Source: Paulinella micropora (taxonomy: Eukaryota > Cercozoa > Imbricatea > Euglyphida). From it: a stretch of DNA of 64,000 bases. The stretch spans positions 307,923 through 371,922 of the forward strand of contig BJOX01000218.1 in the NCBI GenBank assembly GCA_009731375.1, given 5' to 3'. A program made the position numbers and the translations under genes. Numbering within the stretch: position 1 is the stretch's first letter; every line of letters begins with the position of its first letter. Below the pieces are notes generated by a model. The model did no database searches. It had not been told where the DNA came from and was given only the letters and a program-made list of their open reading frames with translations. Of this stretch, positions 46,233-57,305 are shown piece after piece.

Positions 46233-46947
46233 GATGAGATGTCGCAAAGGAATGTAGTCCTTGCAAAGGAACGCAGTTTCACATCAAACAGTAATTTGTG
46301 TACTGTGCATGTGTCCGGGATGGGAATCACGGGTAGACTGTGTTCTGGAAAAAGGAAGAGGAGGAAGTTGAAGAAAAAGGCAATCTGAGAGGAGGGGAGG
46401 ATGAGAGGGAGTGCGGATTGGAGTTCTTCTTCAATGCCTTTCCATTCGCTTGGTGTTGATGGCAATACCAGGCGTTTTCTTCTTTCGGTTGGTTGTTTCG
46501 GGGCACTTCTTGTCCGATGGACGAAATGGGAGTATGTCTCGGCGTCAACACAGTGGGTGGAATCCAGGTTGATAATGCCGGGTTGCGACTTGTAGTCCGG
46601 ATGGACGTGCGCTTTTGGGCTCTTCTTTTCGAGGAGGCCCGAAAGGTCTTCGTAAGGGTGAACATGAGCAAAATCTTCTCCAAGGGGTTCAGGCGGTGCA
46701 GAGCACGCACTGGGAGGGTGACGGCGGCCACTCCGGAGGGAATAGCGGTGCGTCGGTAAGTTTTCGCATGTAGTTTTTGTAACTTACGGCTTAACTTAGG
46801 GGAAGCAAGCCTCTTCGTTTAAGCCAGGGTTGTCAGCCCAAGAAGAAAAAGGAGAAAGGTTTGGTTGCCGCGCTTTATCGCCGCGACGGGGTCACATATG
46901 GATGAGATGTCGCAAAGGAATGTAGTCCTTGCAAAGGAACGCAGTTT
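46233..46947. repeat. 47-bp perfect direct repeat bracketing about 620 bp
   Basis: GATGAGATGTCGCAAAGGAA... at 46233-46279 recurs at 46901-46947. The enclosed sequence has coding-like minus-strand frames (next entry). Confidence 0.85.
46390..46745 (-). CDS. Candidate exon, unrecognised
   Basis: The minus frame reads AHVHPYEDLSGLLEKKSPKA, then HPDYKSQPGIINLDSTHCVD, AETYSHFVHRTRSAPKQPT and PSTPSEWKGIEEELQSALP, without interruption. Codon-like third positions suggest real coding, but a second frame is also open. No family recognised. Enclosed by the 47-bp direct repeat. Confidence 0.35.
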
Positions 46948-46948
46948 G

Positions 46949-47007
<59 letters not shown>

Positions 47008-47040
47008 TTAGGTAGGTAGGTAGGTAGGTAGGTAGATAGG

Positions 47041-47071
<31 letters not shown>

Positions 47072-47210
47072 TAGGTAGATAGGTAGATATGTAGATAGAT
47101 ATGTAGATAGGTAGATAGATAGATAGATATATAGATAGATAGATATAGATATTTATGTAGGTAGGTAGGTAGGTAGGTAGGTAGGTCATAGGTAGGTAGG
47201 TAGGTAGGTG

Positions 47211-47243
<33 letters not shown>

Positions 47244-47292
47244 GTAGATAGGTAGATATGTAGATAGATATGTAGATAGATATGTAGATAGG

Positions 47293-47330
<38 letters not shown>

Positions 47331-47399
47331 TAGATATTTATGTAGGTAGGTAGGTAGGTAGGTAGGTAGGTAGGTGATAGGTAGGTAGGTAGGTAGGTG

Positions 47400-47438
<39 letters not shown>

Positions 47439-47452
47439 GAATAGATGGATGA

Positions 47453-47485
<33 letters not shown>

Positions 47486-47490
47486 CAGAC

Positions 47491-47529
<39 letters not shown>

Positions 47530-47592
47530 GAGAGAGATATGTGAAATCGCAGCATGAGGAGGATGTTGACGATGGTGATGACGATAAAAAGC

Positions 47593-47681
<89 letters not shown>
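46948..47681. repeat. (GATA)n/(GGTA)n then (TATC)n, large inverted pair
   Basis: GATA/GGTA arrays 46948-47537, about 55 bp of unique sequence, then a TATC array 47594-47681. Reverse complements, so a hairpin of up to about 85 bp is possible. Inside, a block of about 225 bp (around 47030-47215) is tandemly repeated (around 47245-47400). Confidence 0.95.
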
Positions 47682-47683
47682 AC

Positions 47684-47723
47684 TGCATTCCGGGTCGCCT
47701 GCCAGCGCCTGCAGCAGCATGGT
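47684..47723 (-). CDS. Kinase-fold-like gene, exon h (last one found)
   Basis: Acceptor TTCGCAG, donor GTAAGA; reads TMLLQALAGDPEC, phase 0 to 1. It directly abuts the (TATC)n array, with the donor only a few bases from the repeat. Further 3' exons were not found. Confidence 0.6.
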
Positions 47724-47764
47724 CTGCGAACACACAACACACGTAGATAGATGTACAAATATCG

Positions 47765-47770
47765 AAAAGA

Positions 47771-47813
<43 letters not shown>

Positions 47814-47845
47814 ACAAATAAATAAATAAATAAATAAATAAAAAA

Positions 47846-47876
<31 letters not shown>

Positions 47877-47901
47877 GTAAATATATATATATATATATTA
47901 C

Positions 47902-47946
<45 letters not shown>

Positions 47947-47979
47947 AACTATCAACGGTGCATATCCGAAAACATAGGC

Positions 47980-48027
<48 letters not shown>

Positions 48028-48085
48028 GTAGGTAGCTAGGTAGGTAGTTAGGTAGATAGATAGATAAATAAATATAGATAGATAA

Positions 48086-48126
<41 letters not shown>
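47765..48126. repeat. (AAAT)n, (AT)n, (GATA)n
   Basis: AAAT array 47769-47880, AT dinucleotides 47881-47943, GATA array 47983-48126 joined to dispersed repeat R1. Confidence 0.95.
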
Positions 48127-48127
<1 letters not shown>

Positions 48128-48543
48128 GAGATATCGACTAATGTCAGAAAAAAGGAGCTTCTGATTTCGTCAACCAAGGAAGTCTGTGGGTAAAGTATTA
48201 ACCCGATGCCCAGCTAAGCCGTGATATTTGCACGGAAGGGACTGATACAGGCGATACCAAAGCTCCCTAGTACCAGGCGGGGCCAGGGCTCGTTCCATAA
48301 GCGCCCCTTGCAGAACGAGCTCCCACCTCCATTACAGAGGGCCCAGTAAGCAGATGGAGTTTCGAGACTGTTGACAGTCTAGTATAAACCGACAGAGCAC
48401 TGTGGGTTTTATTCCGGGCTCAACAAGCGAGAAAGGGCACCCTGAGAGAACAGGATTGTGCTTCCCGTCGCTATTTCGGCATGTGACTTATAGGCGTATG
48501 GCTAGGCACACAAAAGGCACCCCACCACGGGCCCAGCACACCA
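48127..48543 (-). repeat. Dispersed repeat R1 copy 2, flanked by (GATA)n
   Basis: Inverse complement of 7738-8151 with a few substitutions and 1-3 nt indels. Both ends merge into GATA arrays, as in copy 1. Confidence 0.85.
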
Positions 48544-48581
48544 GATAGATAGATCGATAGATAGATAGATAGATAGATAGT

Positions 48582-48620
<39 letters not shown>

Positions 48621-48628
48621 TAGCCAAC

Positions 48629-48661
48629 CTTCTCTAAGTCGAGCCAACGCCGCACCTGTTC
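48629..48661 (-). CDS. Kinase-fold-like gene, exon g
   Basis: Acceptor ATTCCAG, donor GTTGGC; 33 nt, phase 0-0, reads EQVRRWLDLEK. Confidence 0.6.
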
Positions 48662-48689
48662 CTGGAATATCACACATAGAAAACAAGAT

Positions 48690-48778
48690 AGAAATAAATA
48701 AATAAATAATACGATAAATAAATAAATAAATAAGTAAATAAGTAAATAAGTAAATAAATAAGTAAATAAGTAAATAAG

Positions 48779-48833
<55 letters not shown>

Positions 48834-48852
48834 AAAATCGTAAGTAAGCAAA

Positions 48853-48891
<39 letters not shown>

Positions 48892-49010
48892 ATTAATAAA
48901 TAAACAAATAAATAAATAAATAAATAAACAAATAAATAAATAAATAAATAAATAAGTAAATAAATAAATAAATAAAATAAAAAAACTAACTAACTAACTA
49001 AACAACTAAA

Positions 49011-49069
<59 letters not shown>

Positions 49070-49078
49070 GTAAATAAG

Positions 49079-49125
<47 letters not shown>

Positions 49126-49132
49126 AGCTCTG
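48690..49132. repeat. (AAAT)n array with (AACT)n block
   Basis: About 440 bp of AAAT with AAGT, AAAC and AACT variants, in an intron. Confidence 0.95.
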
Positions 49133-49149
49133 TAGTGTTTGGTGTGTAC

Positions 49150-49215
49150 TTGTGTGTTGCCCTCGGTCTCTCCCGCCTTGGCGTCGAGCTGCACGTACTC
49201 CTCCACCCCATAACC
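49150..49215 (-). CDS. Kinase-fold-like gene, exon f
   Basis: Acceptor CTCGTCAG, donor GTACAC; 66 nt, phase 0-0, reads GYGVEEYVQLDAKAGETEG then NTQ. It follows the DLDM exon in phase. Confidence 0.7.
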
Positions 49216-49221
49216 CTGACG

Positions 49222-49252
<31 letters not shown>

Positions 49253-49308
49253 GGGGGGGAGACGAGAGAGAGAGCGAGAGAGAGAGAGAAAGAGAAAGAG
49301 ATACATGT

Positions 49309-49356
<48 letters not shown>

Positions 49357-49388
49357 GGAGAGAGAGAGAGAGAGAGAGAGAGGAACAC

Positions 49389-49447
49389 CATATCTAAGTC
49401 GCACATGGCGAGGAATGGTGGATGTCCTTCTTGCTCTCCTCCACGAG
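49389..49447 (-). CDS. Kinase-fold-like gene, exon e with CDLDM motif
   Basis: Acceptor TATATAG, donor GTGTTC; reads RGGEQEGHPPFLAMCDLDM. The FLAMCDLDM stretch sits where APH/SelO-like kinase folds have the metal-binding aspartate (DFD/DFG equivalent), preceded by a hydrophobic strand. Phase 1 in, phase 0 out, consistent with neighbours. Confidence 0.7.
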
Positions 49448-49449
49448 CT

Positions 49450-49552
49450 ATATGTGTACGTATGTACGTATGTATGTATGTATGTATGTATGTATGTATG
49501 TAGGTTTGTATGTATGTATGTATGTATGTATGTATGTATGTATGTATGTGTT
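49450..49552. repeat. (GTAT)n array
   Basis: GTAT tetranucleotides starting three bases beyond exon e. Confidence 0.95.
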
Positions 49553-49579
49553 CCGCTGCGGCCCTTGGAGTGCTAGCCT

Positions 49580-50283
49580 TCATCACAACAACAACGTCAG
49601 CAGCGGCGCAACAACAACAACAACAGCAACAGCGACAACAACAACGACAACAACAACAACAACAACAACGTCAGCAGCGGCGCAACAACAACAACAACAG
49701 CAACAGCGACAACAACAACGACAACAACGACAACAACAGCAACGTCAGCAGCGGCGCAACAACAACAACAACAGCAACAGCGACAACAACAACGACAACA
49801 ACGACAACAACAACAACGTCAGCAGCGGCACAACAACAACAACAACAGCAACAGCGACAACAACAACGACAACAACGACAACAACAACAACGTCAGCAGC
49901 GGCGCAACAACAACAACAACAGCAACAACAGCGACAACAACAACGACAACAATAACAACAACAACAACGTCAGCAGCGGCGCAACAACAACAACAACAAC
50001 AACAACAGCAACAGCGACAACAACAACGACAACAACAACAACAACAACGTCAGCAGCGGCGCAACAACAACAACAACAACAGCAACAGCAACAGCGACAA
50101 CAACAACGACAACAACAACAACAACAACAACGTCAGCAGCGGCGCAACAACAACAACAACAACAACAACAGCAACAGCGACAACAACAACGACAACAACA
50201 ACAACAACAACAACGTCAGCAGCGGCGCAACAACAACAACAACAACAACAGCAACAGCGACAACAACAACGACAACAACAACG

Positions 50284-50323
<40 letters not shown>

Positions 50324-50337
50324 ACAACAACAATAAA
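49580..50337. repeat. Higher-order (CAA/CAG/CGA) minisatellite
   Basis: About nine units of roughly 65-90 bp, each opening CGTCAGCAGCGGCG followed by (CAA)n with CAG and CGA interruptions in a fixed order. The array is open in several frames, but lies in an intron of the minus-strand gene. Confidence 0.9.
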
Positions 50338-50349
50338 CACAGAGGGAGG

Positions 50350-50394
<45 letters not shown>

Positions 50395-50482
50395 ATGGTC
50401 GTCGCAGCACGAAGTTGTTGGTATGTGCGTTGCAGTGCGCACCCAGACTATCTGTGTAGGTGCCCCAACTTATACCAGCCTC
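50395..50482 (-). CDS. Kinase-fold-like gene, exon d with HCNAHTNNF loop
   Basis: Acceptor TTTGTGAAG, donor GTTCTC; 88 nt. Reads EAGISWGTYTDS, then LGAHCNAHTNNFVLRRP. HCNAHTNNF resembles the catalytic loop of APH-type kinase folds (H-G-D-x-H-x-x-N). Taken with CDLDM in the next exon, it suggests a phosphotransferase, AMPylase or pseudokinase fold; a His in place of a catalytic Asp would matter. The first 31 bp of this exon are the core of the tandem array at 50520-51910. Confidence 0.75.
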
Positions 50483-50519
50483 CTTCACAAATCAATTAAT
50501 GAATGAACGAATGAACGAA

Positions 50520-51910
50520 TGAATGAATGAATGAATGAATGAACATGCGTTGCAGTGCGCGTCCGGGCTATCTGTGTAGGTGCCCCAACTTATACCAGCC
50601 TCCTTCGCAAGACATAATTGTATACGTAAACTAATAAACAAATGAATGAATGAATGAATGAATGAATGAATCTGTGTAGGTGCCCCAACTTATACCAGCC
50701 TCCTTCGCAAGACATAATTATATACGCAAACTAATAAACAAATGAATGAATGAATGCATGAATGAATGAATGAATGAATGAATGAATGAATGAACGAATG
50801 AACGAATGAATGAATGAATCTGTGTAGGTGCCCCAACTTATACCAGCCTCCTTCGCAAGACATAATTGTGTACGTAAACTAATAAACAAATGAATGAATG
50901 AATGAATGAATGAATGAACGAATGAACGAATGAATGAATGAATCTGTGTAGGTGCCCCAACTTATACCAGCCTCCTCGCAAGACATAATTGTATACGCAA
51001 ACTAATAAACAAATGAATCAATGAATGAATGAATGAATGAATGAATGAATGAATGAACGAATGAATGAATGAATGAATCTGTGTAGGTGCCCCAACTTAT
51101 ACCAGCCTCCTTCGCAAGACATAATTGTGTACGCCAACTAATAAACAAATGAATGAATGAATGAATGAATGAATGAATGAATGAATGAATGAATCTGTGT
51201 AGGTGCCCCAACTTATACCAGCCTCCTTCGCAAGACAAAATTGTATACGCAAACTAATAAACAAATGAATGAATGAATGAATGAATGAATGAATGAATGA
51301 ATCTGTGTAGGTGCCCCAACTTATACCAGCCTCCTTCGCAAGACATAATTGTGTACGTAAACTAATAAACAAATGAATGAATGAATGAATGAACGAATGA
51401 ATGAATGAATCTGTGTAGGTGCCCCAACTTATACCAGCCTCCTTCGCAAGACATAATTGTGTACGTAAACTAATAAACAAATGAATGAATGAATGAATGA
51501 ATGAATGAATGAATCTGTGTAGGTGCCTCAACTTATATCAGCCTCCTTCGCAAGACATAATTGTGTACGTAAACTAATAAACAAATGAATGAATGAATGC
51601 ATTAATGAATGCATGAATGAATGAATGAATGAATGAATCTGTGTAGGTGCCCCAACTTATACCAGCCTCCTTCGCAAGACATAATTGTGTACGTAAACTA
51701 ATAAACAAACAAATGAATGAATGAATGAATGAATGAATGAACGAATGAATGAATGAATGAACGAATGAATGAATGAATGTGCGTCGTGAAGGCTATCTGT
51801 GTAGGTGTCCAGCCTCCTGCAGAATCCATGAACAAAATAAACATACGAACAAATAATTGAAGAAAGTAATGCATAAAGGAGCGCGCAGGCTTTCTGTGTA
51901 GATGCCCCCA
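50520..51910 (-). repeat. Exon-derived minisatellite, about 13 units
   Basis: Each unit holds about 75 bp: the first 31 bp of exon d (GAGGCTGGTATAAGTTGGGG...CACAG), its acceptor and about 40 bp of intron, joined by (GAAT)n of variable length. Units begin near 50575, 50675, 50822, 50945, 51080, 51197, 51302, 51411, 51518 and 51640, with diverged ones near 51790 and 51895. The unit at 50545-50606 carries a longer piece of the exon (through the HCNA codons). Confidence 0.9.
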
Positions 51911-51956
51911 AATGACACCAGCCTCCTACACAAGACATAAGTGCATACGTGAATTA

Positions 51957-51958
51957 AG

Positions 51959-52037
<79 letters not shown>

Positions 52038-52038
52038 G

Positions 52039-52069
<31 letters not shown>

Positions 52070-52082
52070 TCTATCAATCAAT

Positions 52083-52137
<55 letters not shown>

Positions 52138-52139
52138 TC

Positions 52140-52183
<44 letters not shown>

Positions 52184-52872
52184 CCAATCAACCAATCGAC
52201 CAATCAACCAATCAACCAATCAACCAATCAACCGTTCAACCAATCAACCAATCAACCAATCAACCAATCAACCAATCAACCAATCAACCAAGCGACCAAT
52301 CGACCAATCAACCAATCAACCAATCAACCAATCAACCAATCAACCAATCGACCAATCGACCAATCGACCAATCAACCAATCAACCAATCAACCAATTAAC
52401 CAATCAACCAATCGACCAATCAACCAATCAACCAATCAACCAATCAACCAATCAACCAATCGACCAATCAACCAATCGACCAATCAACCAATCAACCAAT
52501 CAACCAATCAACCAATCAACCAATCAACCAATCAACCAATCAACCAATCAACCAATCAACCAATCAACCAATCAACCAATCAACCAATCAACCAATCAAC
52601 CAATCAACCAATCAAGCAATCAAGCAATCAAGCAATCAACCGTTCAACCAATCAACCAATCAACCAATCAACCAATCGACCAATCAACCAAGCGACCAAT
52701 CAACTAATCGACCAATCGACCAATCAACCAATCGACCAATCAACCAATCGACCAATCAACCAAGCGACCAATCACCCAAGCTACCAATGAACCAATCAAC
52801 CAATCGACCAACCAACCAATCGACCAATCAACCAAGCGACCAATCAACCAATGGACCAATGAACCAATCAAC
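51957..52872. repeat. (AATC)n then (CAATCAAC)n array
   Basis: AATC tetranucleotides to about 52180, then an 8-bp unit CAATCAAC/CAATCGAC to 52872, about 900 bp in total, intronic. Confidence 0.95.
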
Positions 52873-52891
52873 ACCCGCTCGAGCATCGGAC

Positions 52892-52946
52892 CTGCATTAG
52901 TCGCAGCGTGGTGCCTGCCTCTCTGCCGACGCGCCAGTAAAGGTAG
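52892..52946 (-). CDS. Kinase-fold-like gene, exon c
   Basis: Acceptor TGTTGAG, donor GTCCGA; 55 nt. Reads YLYWRVGREAGTTLRLMQ; its first base completes a codon from exon b (phase 2), and it ends in phase 0, joining exon d to give a continuous helix followed by the loop. The acceptor lacks a pyrimidine tract. Confidence 0.7.
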
Positions 52947-52959
52947 CTCAACACACTAG

Positions 52960-52976
52960 ACAGACAGATAGATGTG

Positions 52977-53035
<59 letters not shown>

Positions 53036-53057
53036 GGATAGAGATAGATAGACAGAC

Positions 53058-53096
<39 letters not shown>

Positions 53097-53105
53097 AAGA
53101 CAGAC
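52960..53105. repeat. (GATA)n array
   Basis: GATA with GACA variants, filling the intron between exons b and c. Confidence 0.95.
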
Positions 53106-53173
53106 CTGCCCACGCCCGCCCCTGCCCCTGCCTCCCACAGGGCGATCAGCTTCGCACTCTCCTTGCGCCAGAG
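53106..53173 (-). CDS. Kinase-fold-like gene, exon b
   Basis: Acceptor TCTATTTAG, donor GTCTGT; 68 nt, phase 0 to 2. Reads LWRKESAKLIALWEAGAGAG. The acceptor AG sits at the edge of a GATA array. Confidence 0.6.
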
Positions 53174-53207
53174 CTAAATAGATAGATAGACCGATAGACA
53201 GACAGAC

Positions 53208-53240
<33 letters not shown>

Positions 53241-53697
53241 TGTTTAATGTTTAATCTATGGGCGTGGCTTAGCTTGAAAAGCCATTGCCTCCTATACTAC
53301 CCCTGACAAGAACTTTCAGCACCGGCCAAGCTGCACACCAACCACTGTCTCGCTGTGGTTGGTGTCTGTGCCCAGTTCAAGCCGAAAGGTAGCCGAGCCC
53401 TTTTGAACTATACGGGACAACACTAGAACACTCCCCAGGAGCGTGTGCCCTAAGGAGATGATGCCACAAACAAGCCGAGGTTTCAGGAGTTCACGCTCGT
53501 TGTGAGTTACCTTCTACAACCCCGACTTCATCAACCCTTTGCATCACGCCCCGACTTCATCAGCCATGGTCAGGAGTTGGTTGCCTGTTTAGCCCTTGCG
53601 CTGCGCGCGATTAACGGCGGACACAAAATCGTCATTGTAGGAGATAGTTAGATCTGAACCCTAGGCTGAGTTGCCAGTGGCAGAGACCGTCTCCAGG

Positions 53698-53698
<1 letters not shown>
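53241..53698. repeat. Unique or dispersed segment embedded between (GATA)n arrays
   Basis: About 458 bp inserted between two GATA arrays, organised like R1 but unrelated in sequence. Contains CGTGGCTTAGCTTG (A-box-like) and AGTTCAAGCC (B-box-like) about 110 bp apart, too weak to call a tRNA-derived SINE. No ORF. Confidence 0.5.
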
Positions 53699-53780
<82 letters not shown>

Positions 53781-53834
53781 CGATAGATAATAGATAGATG
53801 GATAGCTAGCTAGCTAGCTAGCTAGCTAGCTAGC

Positions 53835-53881
<47 letters not shown>

Positions 53882-53899
53882 ACAGATAGACAGATAGAC

Positions 53900-53937
<38 letters not shown>

Positions 53938-54002
53938 GTAGGTAGGTAGGTAGGTAGATACATAGGTAGATACATAGGTAGATAGGTAGGTAGGTAGGTA
54001 GG

Positions 54003-54037
<35 letters not shown>

Positions 54038-54038
54038 C

Positions 54039-54083
<45 letters not shown>
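53699..54083. repeat. (GATA)n, (GCTA)n, (GGTA)n array
   Basis: GATA array with an internal (GCTA)8 palindromic block (53803-53835) and GGTA blocks. Confidence 0.95.
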
Positions 54084-54294
54084 GTGGCTGTGTGTGACCC
54101 TGTGCCAAGCGGGGGGCAGGTCGGAAGGCGGCTGACACAGGGCCGCTCGAGGGCAAGGCAGCGCGTGTCTGTAGCAGTCTTGTAAAGGAAGGCCGAGCAG
54201 CAAGGCCAGCCACGTGGCTTGCCCTGCCCCGCCCTCCTCTCTGCCCGGACCCAGCCGCTCAACCAGCCCTGAGCAGACAAGTTGAAAAACATTC

Positions 54295-54722
<428 letters not shown>

Positions 54723-54807
54723 GCGACCCTTGCAGGCACTCGCTTGCTGCTGCGCAAACAGCACAGAAAGCAACGTCTCAAGCCCGACCTAGGCATGATG
54801 CAGGTAT

Positions 54808-54973
54808 GCAGGTATGTATGCATGTATGTATTTATGTATGTATGTATGTATGTATGCATGCATTTATGCATGCATGATTTAAGTATGTAAGTATGTAAGT
54901 AAGAAAGTAAGATTAAATAAGTAAGTAAGTAAAGTAAAGTAAGTAAGTAAGTGAGTAAGTAAGTAAGTAAGTG

Positions 54974-55005
<32 letters not shown>

Positions 55006-55285
55006 TGTAAGTATGTATGTATGTGTGTATGTGTGTATGTTATGTATGTATGTATGTATGTGAGTATGTATGTATGTATGTATGTATGTATGTATGTATG
55101 TACGTGTGTGTGTATTTATGTATGTGGACCAACACGTGCTGCTCGAGGCGTCGATCGCCCTCCGTCTCCATCACCACACAACAACGCAACACCTAACACA
55201 CACACATATTATATATATACATATATATATATAATATATAAAATATATTATTTATTATATATATATATATGTATACATACATACA
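54808..55285. repeat. (GTAT)n/(GTAA)n and AT-rich array
   Basis: GTAT and GTAA tetranucleotides to 55120, and AT dinucleotides with ATAC at 55200-55285; intron 1 of the kinase-fold-like gene. Confidence 0.9.
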
Positions 55286-55327
55286 TACTTTCTTGTCTCT
55301 CCTGTAATAAACAACAAGGCAAGTTAC

Positions 55328-56317
55328 CTTGGGCAGCGCGCACTCGTTGTCTGCGTATTCGAACCAGCCCAGTGGGCGATTCGCGCCGCACAATCCATTC
55401 GCAGACAACAGCGCGTTGACCCGAGACGTCACGTGCAGTTCACGGATGGAGGTCCACTCGAACGCACTGCCGCGGATGTTGACGAGCGGGGATTTGGGGC
55501 TGAGGGTTTGGAAGATGAAGCCCTCCGTGTTGTTGCCACAGCCTTTGAGACGGTACCACTTGCCATCGAGAGGTAAGAGAGCGGAGCGAACGCCACTCAC
55601 CCGTCCAGACAAGACATATCCGCTGCTAGTGGAGGAGGAGGATGAGGAGCAGAGGGAGGAAGAAGAAGACGATGACGAAGACGAAGAGGAGGAGGAAGCA
55701 TGAGGAGGAGGCACTTTGAGCAAAGGCAGTCGCAGTTGGGCAGGGAAAGCTTCCGCGGCAGCAGGCGCCGTTTTCTTGAACTCAAGGTCGGCGGCCGGTA
55801 TGGCTGGGATCAAGAGGTGGGAATATTCAGCGCCCAGATAGCCGGCACCAGGGGCGCGTTGGGAGGCCGCGCGCTTGTTGGCTGTTGTGACATGTTGAGT
55901 GATCTGGGAGCCAGCGTAGGACCAGGTGTATCCCGGGTGCGGCGCGAGGTGGACAGGCAAGCAACCGAAAAACAGCTCCTCGTCCCCCCACACGGGCGTT
56001 GGCGTGGCTGCTTGCTCGATCTGCTCCGCTGAGAGCAGCAGTCGATATGAACCGCTTCGCAGGAGTGCGTCCAGCACGACAAAGCAACCCGATTCGTCTT
56101 GTAAAGCAAAGCGGGCGTTTGCGGGCAGCTGCAACGCCACCCTGATGGTCTCTCGAATGTCTGCCGCTTGCGACGCCTCAGTCAGTCGGCATGTGATCGA
56201 CTTGTCTTCTCCATCTTTCCGAAGTGATAGTTGCAGCTCCGAGACACGGTTGGACGACGATAAGGACGAGGATGGAGAGGACGGTGATGCTTTTCTTTTC
56301 ATGCTTACCCCTCTCAA
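55328..56317 (-). CDS. Kinase-fold-like (SelO/APH-like) protein, first exon found
   Basis: Open from ATG 56317 (MRGVSMKRKASPSS; a second ATG at 56302) to donor GTAACT after ECALPK, 330 codons. Residues about 25-95 look like a ubiquitin-like/small beta domain (ELQLSLRKDGEDKSITCRLT ... FALQDESGCFVVLDALLRSG). The middle has a Ser tract encoded by a GAG/GAA-type repeat. Residues about 245-325 contain WYRLKGCGNNTEGFIF, RGSAFEWTSIRELHVTSRVN and NRPLGWFEY. 'LKG-G ... R-S-x-RE' parallels the ATP-binding N-lobe of the SelO AMPylase family (KGxGxTPYSR..DGRAVLRSSIRE), though sequence similarity is low. With the HCNAHTNNF and CDLDM exons downstream, I infer a kinase-fold enzyme or pseudoenzyme of an uncharacterised eukaryotic family. 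The C-terminus was not found. Confidence 0.7.
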
Positions 56318-56569
56318 ATGTTACATGCAACAAGAAGTAATGGTATTAGTAGTTGATAGGACCTCCTTGGCGTCAACTATCCTGCAGACAAACCAGAAGC
56401 AGCGCCCCGGTTAGTCTTCCAATTCCTTAAAACAACTCCAGGAGAAAGCACCTCATTGCATGAACAGATAACGAAGACGTGAAGCACACTGAGTCTAATA
56501 AGTGCTTCCGTTGAGTATTATCAGAAGTTATGCCATCCCATGACAAGCAACCACAAAACATCATTTCAT

Positions 56570-56573
56570 CTCT

Positions 56574-56658
<85 letters not shown>

Positions 56659-56684
56659 CTACTACTACTACTACTATACTGCTA

Positions 56685-56734
<50 letters not shown>

Positions 56735-56773
56735 TTACTATTACTACTACTACTACTACTACTACTTGTACTA

Positions 56774-56807
<34 letters not shown>

Positions 56808-56825
56808 GCTACTACTACTACTACT

Positions 56826-56868
<43 letters not shown>

Positions 56869-57305
56869 ACAACAATAAGTTATAAAATCAACTAACAAGA
56901 GCATCTCACAACAACTAACCACAACAACTCACAACAAAAACAACAATAAGAGCAACTACAAGAGAAACTACAACAGAACAGCAACAACAACAACAACCAC
57001 CACCACCACCACCACCACGACAACAACAACAACAACAACAACAACAACCACAACCACAACTACAACAACAACAACCACAACAACCACAACAACCACAACA
57101 ACCACAACAACAACAACAACAACAACAACAGTAGCAGCAGCAGCAGCCACAACAACAACAACAACAGCAACAACAGCAATAACAACAACAACAACATCAT
57201 CATGATCATCATCATCATCATCAACAACAACAACAACAACAACAGCAGCAGCAGCAGCAACAACAACAACAACAACAGCAGCAGCAACAACAACAACAAC
57301 AACAC
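56570..57305. repeat. (CTA)n to (CAA)n arrays
   Basis: CTA array 56572-56825 switching directly to CAA (56826-56870), then CAA/CAC/CAG arrays to 57305. Confidence 0.95.

Noticed and set aside
49510-50499. 329-codon Thr/Asn/Gln-rich ORF on the plus strand
   Set aside because: Translation of the CAA/CAG array; it lies in an intron of a well-supported minus-strand gene.
50520-51910. CRISPR-like array (regular repeats with spacers)
   Set aside because: The spacers are (GAAT)n simple repeats, the unit is a coding exon piece, and the genome is eukaryotic.
51912-52790. 292-codon Asn/Gln/Ser/Ile-rich ORF
   Set aside because: Translation of (AATC)n and (CAATCAAC)n repeats.
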